DNA of 57,062 nt. It comes from Stutzerimonas azotifigens DSM 17556 (GTDB lineage Bacteria; Pseudomonadota; Gammaproteobacteria; Pseudomonadales; Pseudomonadaceae). The translations under genes and the position numbers were made by a program. Within the stretch, counting starts at the first letter, position 1, and each line of letters starts with the position of its first letter. Shown here in pieces: positions 16,979 to 25,117 of the stretch. The notes under the pieces are model-generated. The model was given only the letters and a program-made list of their open reading frames with translations, was not told the DNA's origin and did no database searches. The DNA lies in the NCBI RefSeq assembly GCF_000425625.1, contig NZ_AUDU01000062.1, positions 1 through 57,062 on the forward strand. Direction: 5' to 3'.

Positions 16979-17830
16979 ATGTCCACGGCACAACGCGTCT
17001 TTCACGGCAAATTCGGGCGGGTCGCCCTGCTCGACATGGACCGACCCCTGGTCACCCACTCGCACCATGAGTGCCACGTGCTGGTGAAGGCCTCCGGGGC
17101 GGACACCTTCTTCAACGTCAACGGCCGCCAGGTGCCGCTGACCGATCGCTGCGCGGTGCTGGTCAACGCCTGGCAGCCGCACTACTACGACTTCCAGCCC
17201 GGCGCCGAGCAGACCCAGATCCTCGCGCTCTACATCGAGCCGGCCTGGCTGGCCGAGGCGCAGCAGTCGCTGGCGCTGAGCGCGCACCCGGGGTTCTTCT
17301 CGCAGCCGTGCATCGAGCTCAACAGCAAGAACCGGGCGATGGCCGACCAGCTGATCGCCGAGGCCTGCAGCGTCGGCCTGGTGCCACGCGAACGCATCGA
17401 GTTCCTGCTGTTCGACTTCCTCATCGAGCTGATCGAGGACTACTCGCAGTGGAAGCAGCTGCGCCGCCTCGGCGCGCAGGTCCGCCAGGGCTTCCGCGAC
17501 GCCCGCATCCGCCGCGCCTGCGACTACCTGCAGAATCACCTCGACGACCCGGACTGCCTCACCAATGCCGCGCAGGCCGCCGGCCTGTCGCGCGCGCACT
17601 TCTTCACCCTGTTTCGCCAGGACACCGGCATGACGCCGACACTCATGGTCAACGACGCGCGCATGCGCCGCGCCTTCCTCTGGCTGGAACGCGAACGAAG
17701 CGGCACGCTCGGCCAGCTCGCCGAGAACCTCGGTTTCTCCGAGCAGGGCCACTTCACCCGCTTCTTCCGTCAGCACATCGGCGCCTCGCCGAGCCAGTAC
17801 CGCCGGGTGGTCGACAGCTACACTGCCTGA
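16979..17830 (+). CDS. AraC family transcriptional regulator
   Basis: This is a 283-residue regulator. The N-terminal cupin-like sensing domain covers about 1-150 and includes HSHHECHVLVKASG and FNVNGRQVPLTDRCAVLVNA. The C-terminal double helix-turn-helix covers about 180-280, with AAQAAGLSRAHFFTLFRQDT and LAENLGFSEQGHFTRFFRQH. The start at 16979 has an AAGGAG site 5 bases upstream. It is co-transcribed with XdhC and MocA. It may govern a molybdenum hydroxylase locus elsewhere or the nearby catabolic genes. Confidence 0.93.
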   Translation: MSTAQRVFHGKFGRVALLDMDRPLVTHSHHECHVLVKASGADTFFNVNGRQVPLTDRCAVLVNAWQPHYYDFQPGAEQTQILALYIEPAWLAEAQQSLALSAHPGFFSQPCIELNSKNRAMADQLIAEACSVGLVPRERIEFLLFDFLIELIEDYSQWKQLRRLGAQVRQGFRDARIRRACDYLQNHLDDPDCLTNAAQAAGLSRAHFFTLFRQDTGMTPTLMVNDARMRRAFLWLERERSGTLGQLAENLGFSEQGHFTRFFRQHIGASPSQYRRVVDSYTA

Positions 17831-17901
17831 GCCGGTTGCGGCTTTGCTGCGTTCGGCCCAATTCCAGGCGCCCCGGGTATGCCGTAATGCTGTTCACCTA
17901 G

Positions 17902-17993
17902 GCAAGCTCGCCCCGAGGTCGGGCCTCCCACAAAAGCGACGTTGTCCACCGAACCCCGTGGGAGGCGCGCCTTCGCGGCGAGTTCAGGCTTGC
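17902..17993. repeat. REP-type inverted repeat (family B)
   Basis: Outer arms GCAAGC / GCTTGC enclose inner arms GCCTCCCAC / GTGGGAGGC and complementary CTCGCC / GGCGAG blocks. The same CCGAGGTCGGGCCTCCCAC and GTGGGAGGCGCGCC pieces recur at 36587-36620, in the 38-kb array and at 46131-46197. Confidence 0.75.
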
Positions 17994-18046
17994 ACCCGCA
18001 AAAAGCCAAAGGGTTCCTGGGCCGTCCTCAGCAAAGTGAACGACTT

Positions 18047-18062
18047 TACGGCATATGCCGTA
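18047..18062. promoter_or_regulatory. Perfect 16-bp palindrome TACGGCATATGCCGTA
   Basis: An exact self-complementary sequence lies about 310 bases before the MHYT kinase gene, with a 9-base half-site (TATGCCGTA) 170 bases further upstream. It could be an operator or part of a repeat element; no regulator can be assigned. Confidence 0.45.
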
Positions 18063-18368
18063 GGGTTAGGTTGAGGCGCCTGGCGGCGAAACCCAACGCC
18101 GGCGGCGGCAGGCCGGCTGGCTACCGGCTAGCGTCCGGCTTCCGCCGGACGGTTGCATTTCGCTAAGCAACCGGCGATTCCACATGGTCGTACCGGAAGC
18201 GACGCCTTGCGCGCCGCGCCTATCTGCACGGCCGGACGAACTCCGACGGTTTCATAAACGGACCGGTGTATCGGAAAAAGGTCGGCAAGCCGTTGCAAGC
18301 TTGGCAGACTGAGAGGGTCGCACCCCGGCACGGGTGCTGGCGTCAGTCCTTTTCCTACAGAGTGCCCC

Positions 18369-20654
18369 ATGCCCACGACGTACAACCTCGCCCTGGTCTG
18401 CCTTTCGGTTCTGATCGCCATCACCGCCTCGTTCACCGCGCTGGACCTCGCCAGTCGCGCGCGGGCCTCGGTGGGCTGGGTCCGGCACGCCTGGCTCGGC
18501 ACCGCGGCGCTGTGCATGGGTGGCGGCATCTGGTCGATGCACTTCGTCGGCATGCTGGCGTTCGGCATGCCTGGCATGGAGATCAACTACGACCTGGCGC
18601 TGACGCTCTGGTCGCTGGTGGTGCCGATCGTGGTGACCGCCGTTGCCTTCTTCGCCGTCAGCACCCAGGGGCTCAACCCGCGGACGCTCGCCGTCGGCGG
18701 GCTGTTCATGGGCCTGGGCATCGGCGCCATGCACTACATCGGCATGGCCGCCATGACAATGAACGCCGAGCTCTCCTACGACCCGCTGTGGGTCGCCTTC
18801 TCCTTCGTCATCGCGCTGGTGGCGGCGACCGTGGCGCTCTGGCTCTCCGGCCAGGGCCGTCGCCTGTCGCTGCAGTCGGTGGCCGCCGTGGTGCTCGGCT
18901 TCGCGGTGTCCGGCATGCACTACGCGGCCATGGCCGGCGCCCGCTTCACCCCGCTGGATGACGCCATGCTGGCGCCGCCGGGCAACGGCCTGGACCTGCT
19001 CACCCTGGCGCTGGCGGTGGCCGGCTCGACCTTCCTGGTGCTGTTCCTCGGCCTGACCGCCTCGATGTACGACCGCCGCCTGGCGATCATCGGCGAACGC
19101 GAGGCCGCCGCGCTGCGGCAGAGCGAGGAACGCTTCCGCGCGCTCTACAGCAAGACCCCGCTGCCGCTGCATTCGCTCGATCAGGACGGGCATCTGGAAT
19201 ATGTCAGCGACGCCTGGCTGGAGCTGCTCGGCTACGGCCGCGACGAGGTGATCGGCCGGCCGCTGGTAAACTTCATGACCGAGACCTCCGCGCGCCAGCT
19301 GCTCACCCAGGACTGGCCACACCTGATGCAGGCCGGCGAGCTGCACGAAGCCGAGTACCGCCTGGTGACCAAGGCCGGCGAGTTCGTCGACGTGCTGGCC
19401 TCGGCGCGCCTGGAGCAGAGCGCGCGCGGCCGCTTCGTGCTCGGCGGCCTGGCCAACGTCACCGAGCGGCGCCGCGCCGAGGCGGCGCTGCGGCAGGCGC
19501 AGAAGATGGAGGCCATCGGCAAACTCACCGGCGGCATCGCCCACGATTTCAACAACCTGCTGGCGGTGATCGTCGGCAACCTGGAGCTGATGCGCAAACG
19601 CCTGTCGGCACCCGAGCCGCGCATCGCCTCGCTGATCGAGAATGCGCTGCAGGGCGCCCAGCGCGGCGCCAGCCTCACCCAGCGCATGCTGGCCTTCGCC
19701 CGCAAGCAGGAGCTGCGCCCCGAGTCAGTGTCGCTGCCGGACGTGGTGATGAACATGAGCCAGCTGCTGCAGCGCTCGGTCGGCTCGCACATCCACATCG
19801 AAACGCGCTTCCCGCTCGGGCTGCCGCCGGCCTACGTGGACGCCAACCAGCTCGAGCTGGTGCTCATCAACCTGGTGGTCAACGCCCGCGACGCCATGCC
19901 CAACGGCGGCACCATCTGCGTCAAGGGCGAGATGCGCTCGGCCAGCCAGGGTCGCGGGCAGCCGACCCGCGACTACGTAGCGCTGGTCGTGCACGACGAC
20001 GGCTGCGGCATGAGCCCGGAAACACTGGCGCGCGCCACCGAGCCCTTCTTCACCACCAAGGGGACCGGCAAGGGCACTGGCCTCGGCCTGTCCATGGCCC
20101 AGGGCCTGGCCGAGCAGTCCGGCGGCCGCCTGACCCTGGAGAGCAGCCTCGGGCAGGGCACCACCATCGAACTGTGGCTGCCGCTTGGCACCCCCGAGCC
20201 GGCCGCCGAGGAACCGCCGAAGGCAGCCACCGAGCCGGGCGAAACGGCATCGGCCCAGGGCAGCGCAGCGCTGCGGATCCTGCTGGTGGACGACGACCCG
20301 CTGGTGCTCGACAACACCGTCGCGCTGCTCGAGGACGTCGGCCACCAGGTCACCTCGGCGGCCGACGGCCAGGCCGCGCTGGCCGCGCTGCACGCCGGCA
20401 ACGAGTTCGACATCCTGGTGACCGACCAGATGATGCCCGGCCTGACCGGCACCCAGCTGGCCGACATCGTCGCCAAGGAGCGCCCCGAACTGCCGGTGCT
20501 GCTGGTCAGCGGCTTCGCCGAGTTGCCCGAGGGCAGCGGCCGGCTGCAGATCCTCGCCAAGCCCTTCACCCAGGCCTCGCTGATGCAGGCGATCGCCGAG
20601 GCCGTCGGCCGTCCCGGCGCTGGGGTGGTGGTGGCGCTGCGCCCGCGGCGCTGA
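18369..20654 (+). CDS. MHYT-PAS hybrid sensor histidine kinase with C-terminal receiver
   Basis: This is a 761-residue inner-membrane signalling protein. Residues about 1-235 form the seven-helix MHYT sensor, with three visible motif copies: SMHFVGM, AMHYIGM and GMHYAAM. MHYT domains are proposed to sense oxygen, CO or NO through bound copper. A PAS domain (about 250-370) follows. The kinase core has the phospho-accepting H392 in GGIAHDFNNLLAVIVGNLEL and ATPase boxes around NLVVNARDAMPNGG, DDGCGM and GTGLGLSMAQGL. The C-terminal receiver (about 635-755) has ILLVDDD and acceptor D686 in VTDQMMPG. There is no separate response regulator nearby, so the phosphate probably passes to an unlinked partner. 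Confidence 0.93.
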   Translation: MPTTYNLALVCLSVLIAITASFTALDLASRARASVGWVRHAWLGTAALCMGGGIWSMHFVGMLAFGMPGMEINYDLALTLWSLVVPIVVTAVAFFAVSTQGLNPRTLAVGGLFMGLGIGAMHYIGMAAMTMNAELSYDPLWVAFSFVIALVAATVALWLSGQGRRLSLQSVAAVVLGFAVSGMHYAAMAGARFTPLDDAMLAPPGNGLDLLTLALAVAGSTFLVLFLGLTASMYDRRLAIIGEREAAALRQSEERFRALYSKTPLPLHSLDQDGHLEYVSDAWLELLGYGRDEVIGRPLVNFMTETSARQLLTQDWPHLMQAGELHEAEYRLVTKAGEFVDVLASARLEQSARGRFVLGGLANVTERRRAEAALRQAQKMEAIGKLTGGIAHDFNNLLAVIVGNLELMRKRLSAPEPRIASLIENALQGAQRGASLTQRMLAFARKQELRPESVSLPDVVMNMSQLLQRSVGSHIHIETRFPLGLPPAYVDANQLELVLINLVVNARDAMPNGGTICVKGEMRSASQGRGQPTRDYVALVVHDDGCGMSPETLARATEPFFTTKGTGKGTGLGLSMAQGLAEQSGGRLTLESSLGQGTTIELWLPLGTPEPAAEEPPKAATEPGETASAQGSAALRILLVDDDPLVLDNTVALLEDVGHQVTSAADGQAALAALHAGNEFDILVTDQMMPGLTGTQLADIVAKERPELPVLLVSGFAELPEGSGRLQILAKPFTQASLMQAIAEAVGRPGAGVVVALRPRR

Positions 20655-20854
20655 GTCGCACGGCCTACCGTTGCGCGGATAGCCGCGGTATCGTGGCCCG
20701 ATTGTGGAACGCCGGCGGGCAATCAGCGGTCCCCACACGCATGAGAAGGTGATCCTGCCGCCCCCGGCGCCCTGAATGGGCCTCGCCGAATTCCAAGCAT
20801 TCGCCACGACCGGGCAACCGGATCCTCCTTCTCACACACGCGAGACAGGTGTTC

Positions 20855-23245
20855 ATGGCCAAGCAGGCGAAAACCAGAACCACCCCTCACCGGGCGATTC
20901 CCGCCGGGCTGATCGCGCCGGCCGGCGCCGCCGTGGCTGCGCTGATCGCGATCGGCGCCCTGGCCAACCGCTGGCGTGGCGAAACGCCGGTCGCTGGCGT
21001 CGGGCCGCCGGTCATGGTGCCGCTGGTGGCCATCGGCATCCTGCTGGCGGCGGCGGCCCTGCTGCTGGTCCGTCCGCCGCGTGGCGCCGGCGCCCGCCGC
21101 CTGGGCTGCCTGGCCGCGGCGGGGGCCATGGCGGCGGGCATCTTCACCCTCGGCGAATACCTCGCCGGCTGGGGCGACATACTGGAGAACGACCACTGGC
21201 TGCGCATGCGGCCCGGCCCGGCCAGCGGCCTGGGCCTGCTGCTCGCCGGCGCCGCGCTGATCGCACTCGGCAGCCGCTGCGAATGGGCGCGACGCTGGGC
21301 CGGCGCCGGCGCCGCGGCCACCCTGGTGGTCGCCTTCGCCGGCCTGGTCGGCCACGCCTACGGCGCCAGCGTGCTCTACGGGCTCAACCACTGGGGCGGT
21401 ACCGCCGTGTCGACCGGCATCGCGCTCAGCGCGCTGGCGCTGGGCCTGCTGTTCGTCGACCCCACGCGCGGCAGCGCCGGGCTGTTCGTCAGCGACAGCG
21501 CCTCCGGGTACCTGATGCGCCGGCTGATACCGGCCGCCTTCGCCGCGCCGCTGCTGCTCGGCTGGCTGCTGCTGGCGGCGCTGGGGGCCGAGCGCATCGA
21601 CCTCGAGTTCGGCACGGCGCTGCTGGTCGTCTCGCTGATCGTCCTGCTGGTCTGGCTGATCATCCACCAGGCCAGCGTGCTGCATTCCACCGAGGCCGAG
21701 CGCGAGCGGCTGCTGACCAGCGAACGGCAGGCCCGCGAACGGCTCGCCGACGTCCTGGAAAGCATTCACGACGCCTTCGCCGCGGTGGACCGGGACTGGC
21801 GCTTCACCTACGTCAACCGCGAGGCCGAGCGTCTGCTGCGGCGATCGCGCGGCGAGCTGCTCGGGCGCAACCTGTGGCAGGAGTTTCCCGATGCGGTCGG
21901 CGCGGTGTTCGACCGCGAGTACCACCGCGCCATGGAGACGAAGCAGGCGGTGCAGTTCGAGGAGTACTACGCGCCGCTGCAGACCTGGGTCGACGTGCGC
22001 GCCTTCCCGACCGCCGACGGCCTGTCCATTTACCTGCGCGACGTCACCGCGCGCAAGCTGACGGAGGAGCAGATCCGCGAAAGCGAGGCGCTCAACCGCC
22101 TGCTGGTGGAGATGATCCCGCAGCACATCTGGGCCACCGACCCGGACGGCTACCACACCTACTTCAGCCGCCGCTGGTACGAATACACCGGCACCCGGCT
22201 GCAGCAGACGCAGGGGCAAGGGTGGCTGGAATACCTGCATCCCGACGACAGGAAGCGCACCGCGACGCGCTGGCAACATTCGCTGCGAACCGGCGAGCCC
22301 TACGCCATCGAGTACCGCTTCTGCGGCCTCGACGGGCAATACCGTTGGTTCCTCGGGCAGGCCATGGCGCAGCGCAACGATGATGGCGAGATCATCCGCT
22401 GGATCGGCACGCTGACCGACATTTCCGAGCGCAAGGCGCTGGAAGAGGAGCGCGAGCGGCTGCTGGCGCGCGAGCAGGAGGCGCGCGCCGAGGCCGAGCG
22501 CCGGCGTACCGAGCTGGAACGCGTGACCGAGAGCCGCGCCCGGCTCATGCGCGGCTTCAGCCACGACATGCGCAACCCGCTGAGCGCCGCCGACGGCCAC
22601 GCCTGGCTGCTGGAAAGCGGGCGCATCGGCGCGCTCACGCCGCGGCAGGCCGACAGCGTGCAGGGCATCCGCCGGGCGATCCGCACCGCCGTGCGCCTGA
22701 TCGACGACCTGCTGGAGCTGGCCCGGGCCGAATCCGGGCAGTTGAACATCCGCTGCGAGATGACCGACGTCAGCCAGGCCGCGGAAGAGGTGGTGCAGGA
22801 CTTCCACGCGCAGGCCACCTCCGCCGGCCTCGCCCTGCAGGTGACGGCTCCGCCCGGCCTGCTGGCCGACACCGACCCGGCGCGGCTGCGCCAGATCCTC
22901 GCCAACCTGCTGTCCAACAGCGTCAAGTACGCACCGAACAGCCAGGTGACGGTGGATGCGCAGCGGGTGCAGACCGGCGGCCCGCGGCCCGGCGCGTGGA
23001 TCGCCGTCAGCGTCAGCGATACCGGGCCGGGCATCCCGGCGGACAAGCAGGAGCTGATCTTCCAGGAATACACCCGGCTGGAGCCGGAGGCGCAGCACGG
23101 CGCCGGCATCGGCCTGGCCATCAGCCGGCGGATCGCCCAGCTGCTGGGCGGCGACCTCACCGTCGAAAGCGAGGTCGGCCAGGGTTCCCGCTTCACCCTC
23201 TGGCTGCCGCCGCCGGCCGAGGAACGGGCGCTGGCCACGCGCTAG
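20855..23245 (+). CDS. PAS-containing membrane sensor histidine kinase
   Basis: This is a 796-residue protein. About the first 270 residues hold seven or eight hydrophobic helices of an undefined membrane sensor region. Two PAS segments follow (about 290-400 and 415-535); the second carries the PAC-like ending RWIGTLTDISERKALEEE. After a short coiled region comes the kinase core with H570 in RGFSHDMRNPLSAADG. ATPase boxes follow around NLLSNSVKYAP, SDTGPGIP and GAGIGLAISRRIAQLLGGDL. The ATG at 20855 is preferred over a GTG two codons earlier. No response regulator gene is adjacent. It lies about 200 bases after the MHYT kinase, so the pair may act together. Confidence 0.92.
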   Translation: MAKQAKTRTTPHRAIPAGLIAPAGAAVAALIAIGALANRWRGETPVAGVGPPVMVPLVAIGILLAAAALLLVRPPRGAGARRLGCLAAAGAMAAGIFTLGEYLAGWGDILENDHWLRMRPGPASGLGLLLAGAALIALGSRCEWARRWAGAGAAATLVVAFAGLVGHAYGASVLYGLNHWGGTAVSTGIALSALALGLLFVDPTRGSAGLFVSDSASGYLMRRLIPAAFAAPLLLGWLLLAALGAERIDLEFGTALLVVSLIVLLVWLIIHQASVLHSTEAERERLLTSERQARERLADVLESIHDAFAAVDRDWRFTYVNREAERLLRRSRGELLGRNLWQEFPDAVGAVFDREYHRAMETKQAVQFEEYYAPLQTWVDVRAFPTADGLSIYLRDVTARKLTEEQIRESEALNRLLVEMIPQHIWATDPDGYHTYFSRRWYEYTGTRLQQTQGQGWLEYLHPDDRKRTATRWQHSLRTGEPYAIEYRFCGLDGQYRWFLGQAMAQRNDDGEIIRWIGTLTDISERKALEEERERLLAREQEARAEAERRRTELERVTESRARLMRGFSHDMRNPLSAADGHAWLLESGRIGALTPRQADSVQGIRRAIRTAVRLIDDLLELARAESGQLNIRCEMTDVSQAAEEVVQDFHAQATSAGLALQVTAPPGLLADTDPARLRQILANLLSNSVKYAPNSQVTVDAQRVQTGGPRPGAWIAVSVSDTGPGIPADKQELIFQEYTRLEPEAQHGAGIGLAISRRIAQLLGGDLTVESEVGQGSRFTLWLPPPAEERALATR

Positions 23246-23320
23246 CCGCCCCCGCGCGGTCGGCCCGGCGGCGATCGGCTACAATCCCCGGCTTTTCCGC
23301 CCCAAGCAAAGGAACCGCCC

Positions 23321-23662
23321 ATGTCCGCCCTGCCACCCTGCCCGCAATGCAGCTCCGAGTACACCTACCAGGACGGGGCCCTGCTGGTCTGCCCGGAATG
23401 CGCCCACGAATGGTCCGCTGGCGAGACCGCCGAGAGCGCCGAGACCGACAAGGTCATCCGCGATTCGGTGGGCAACCCCCTGCAGGACGGCGACACCGTC
23501 ACGGTGATCAAGGACCTCAAGGTCAAGGGCTCCTCGCTGGTGGTGAAGGTCGGCACCAAGGTCAAGAACATCCGCCTGGTCGACGGCGACCATGACATCG
23601 ACTGCAAGATCGACGGCATCGGCGCGATGAAGCTCAAGTCGGAGTTCGTCAAGAAGGCCTGA
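23321..23662 (+). CDS. yjdM: YjdM/PhnA-type zinc ribbon protein
   Basis: This is a 113-residue protein. An N-terminal zinc ribbon has four cysteines (C7, C10, C24, C27: CPQC and CPEC). The C-terminal PhnA domain has [20 protein letters not shown] and [20 protein letters not shown]. The length and order match the YjdM (formerly PhnA) family. The family was once linked to phosphonate use on poor evidence, and its actual role remains unclear. A GGAAC-type site precedes the ATG. No phn genes are nearby, which supports the view that it is not a phosphonate enzyme. Confidence 0.93.
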   Translation: MSALPPCPQCSSEYTYQDGALLVCPECAHEWSAGETAESAETDKVIRDSVGNPLQDGDTVTVIKDLKVKGSSLVVKVGTKVKNIRLVDGDHDIDCKIDGIGAMKLKSEFVKKA

Positions 23663-23886
23663 GCGCATGCCGCAGGCCGTCATCCCGCAGCTGCGGATCA
23701 CCGGTGCCGGCGCAGCCTGCGCCTTCTACATCGGGCAGCTGGGTTTTGCGCAACCGCCTCAGATTCGCCTCGAGTCATTGCGCGCTCCGGCCTCGCCTGC
23801 CGGATTTCGCAGAAGCTGTGAACGGCGTTGAGCATCGCCCGCTGGCCGTGGTCTGCCTTAGACCGCAACCCACCAGGAGCACCCGC

Positions 23887-24450
23887 ATGAGCAAAGTCTA
23901 CACCGTCGCCGTTCTGGCCGGCAGCCTGCGCAAGGCGTCGATCAACCGCAAACTGGCCCTCGCCCTGGCCGATCTCGCGCCCGAATCGCTGAAGCTCGAG
24001 ATCGTCGAGATCGGCGACCTGCCGCTCTACGACGAGGACATCGACGGCCCCTCGGCGCCGAGCCAGTACGTGCGCTTCCGCGACCAGCTCAAGGCCGCCG
24101 ACGCGCTGCTGTTCGTCAGCCCCGAGTACAACCGCTCGATCCCCGCGCCGCTGAAGAACGCCATCGACGTCGGCTCGCGCCCCTATGGCCAGAGCGCCTT
24201 CAGCGGCAAGCCCGGCGCGGTGATCACCGCCTCCCCCGGCGCCATGGGCGGCTTCGGCTCCAACCACCACATCCGCCAGTGCATGGTGTTCCTCGACGTG
24301 CCGCTGATGCAGCAGCCGGAAGCCTACCTCGGCGGCGCCGCCACCCTGTTCGACGAACAGGGCAAGCCCAGCGAAGGCGTACGCCCGTTTCTGCAGAAAT
24401 TCATCGACACCTACGCCGGCTGGGTCGAGCGGCACGCGGGCGGGCGCTGA
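23887..24450 (+). CDS. NADPH-dependent FMN reductase (chromate/quinone reductase-like)
   Basis: This 187-residue flavodoxin-fold enzyme reduces FMN or quinones, and in some relatives chromate, with NAD(P)H. The FMN-phosphate loop is LAGSLRKASINRKLA near residue 10. The characteristic SPEYNRSIPAPLKNAID segment is in the middle, followed by GKPGAVITASPGAMGGFGSN. The ATG at 23887 follows AGGAG at 9 bases; a longer frame to 23704 has no family similarity and is rejected. It is probably a single-gene unit, followed by a long repeat region. Confidence 0.93.
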   Translation: MSKVYTVAVLAGSLRKASINRKLALALADLAPESLKLEIVEIGDLPLYDEDIDGPSAPSQYVRFRDQLKAADALLFVSPEYNRSIPAPLKNAIDVGSRPYGQSAFSGKPGAVITASPGAMGGFGSNHHIRQCMVFLDVPLMQQPEAYLGGAATLFDEQGKPSEGVRPFLQKFIDTYAGWVERHAGGR

Positions 24451-24554
24451 CCGTCCGGCCTCTGGAAACGCGGGTGGCGCACAGCCCCTCACCCCAGCCC
24501 TCTCCCGGTGGGAGAGGGGGATGGCTCTGCGCCGACATCGCATCGGTGCTGGCC

Positions 24555-24850
24555 CGGTCGCAGGCAGAGCCTGCTTCTACAGGTGATGCCGGGGTGGCAG
24601 GCAACGCCGTGCCTTTCCCTTCTCCCCTGGGGGGAGAGCTCTGTGCTGGCATCCGGCATGGCGCTGGGCGGTCGCAGGCAGAGCCTGCTCCTACAGGTGC
24701 TCGCCGAAGCGGCAGGCAACGCCGTGCCTTTCCCTTCTCCCCTGGGGGGAGAGCTCTGTGCTGGCATCCGGCATGGCGCTGGGCGGTCGCAGGCAGAGCC
24801 TGCTCCTACAGGTGCTCGCCGAAGCGGCAGGCAACGCCCCGCGCCTTTCC
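24555..24850. repeat. 115-bp tandem repeat, about 2.5 copies
   Basis: The block starting CGGTCGCAGGCAGAGCCTGC recurs at 24555, 24669 and 24784. The marker GCAACGCC recurs at 24601, 24716 and 24831, giving a 115-base period with one single-base indel. Copies are almost identical through the GGGGAGAGCTCTGTGCTGGC segment. This suggests recent duplication. Confidence 0.85.
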
Positions 24851-24923
24851 CTTCTCCCCTCGGGAGAAGGTGGCCCGCAGGGCTGGATGAGGGAATGCCA
24901 TTCGCGGCCGAGGCCGCTCCCAC
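24787..24923. repeat. Left copy of a 135-bp direct repeat flanking the curlin-like gene
   Basis: It runs from TCGCAGGCAGAGCCTGCTCC to CGCTCCCAC and includes a family A REP copy in reverse orientation. Nearly the same sequence occurs at 26162-26296 in the same orientation, with only a handful of differences. Confidence 0.85.
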
Positions 24924-25117
24924 TGAGCACCGTCTTCCTGCGCGCACCTTGTGGGAGCGGTCTCGACCACGAACGATCGCCGCGAGGGCGCGACTCCCAC
25001 AGGCGCAGCCCTGGGGTCTAAGTCCCCGCTCGGCGCTTTTCAATCCATCGGTCGATGGCACAGGCGCGGCCGCTTGCCTTAACTCCGGATTCCACCACCT
25101 GGAAGGGAGCCGCAGGC

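Larger units (their letters stand above)
17831..18368. other. Intergenic region with REP inverted pair and a 16-bp palindrome
   Basis: These 538 bases have no credible gene. They contain a large REP-type inverted structure (17902-17993) and a perfect 16-bp palindrome, TACGGCATATGCCGTA (18047-18062). A half-site of that palindrome, TATGCCGTA, lies at 17878-17886. The promoter for the MHYT sensor kinase presumably lies in the last 200 bases. Confidence 0.6.
24451..25117. other. Repeat-rich intergenic region before the curlin-like gene
   Basis: These 667 bases contain no believable gene. They hold a 115-bp tandem repeat (24555-24850), the left copy of a 135-bp direct repeat (24787-24923) and REP-like arms around 24950-25005 (GTGGGAGCGG ... 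CGACTCCCACAGG). The promoter and GGAAGGGA ribosome site of the curlin-like gene lie in the last 100 bases. Confidence 0.7.

Noticed and set aside
20743..20833. Long-range inverted repeat (GAGAAGGTGATCC / GGATCCTCCTTCTC) before the second kinase
   Set aside because: The arms are imperfect and separated by more than 60 bases. There is no T-run or other sign of function.
24489..25061. Small protein genes in the repeat region before the curlin-like gene
   Set aside because: The open frames follow the 115-bp repeat period and are translated repeats.
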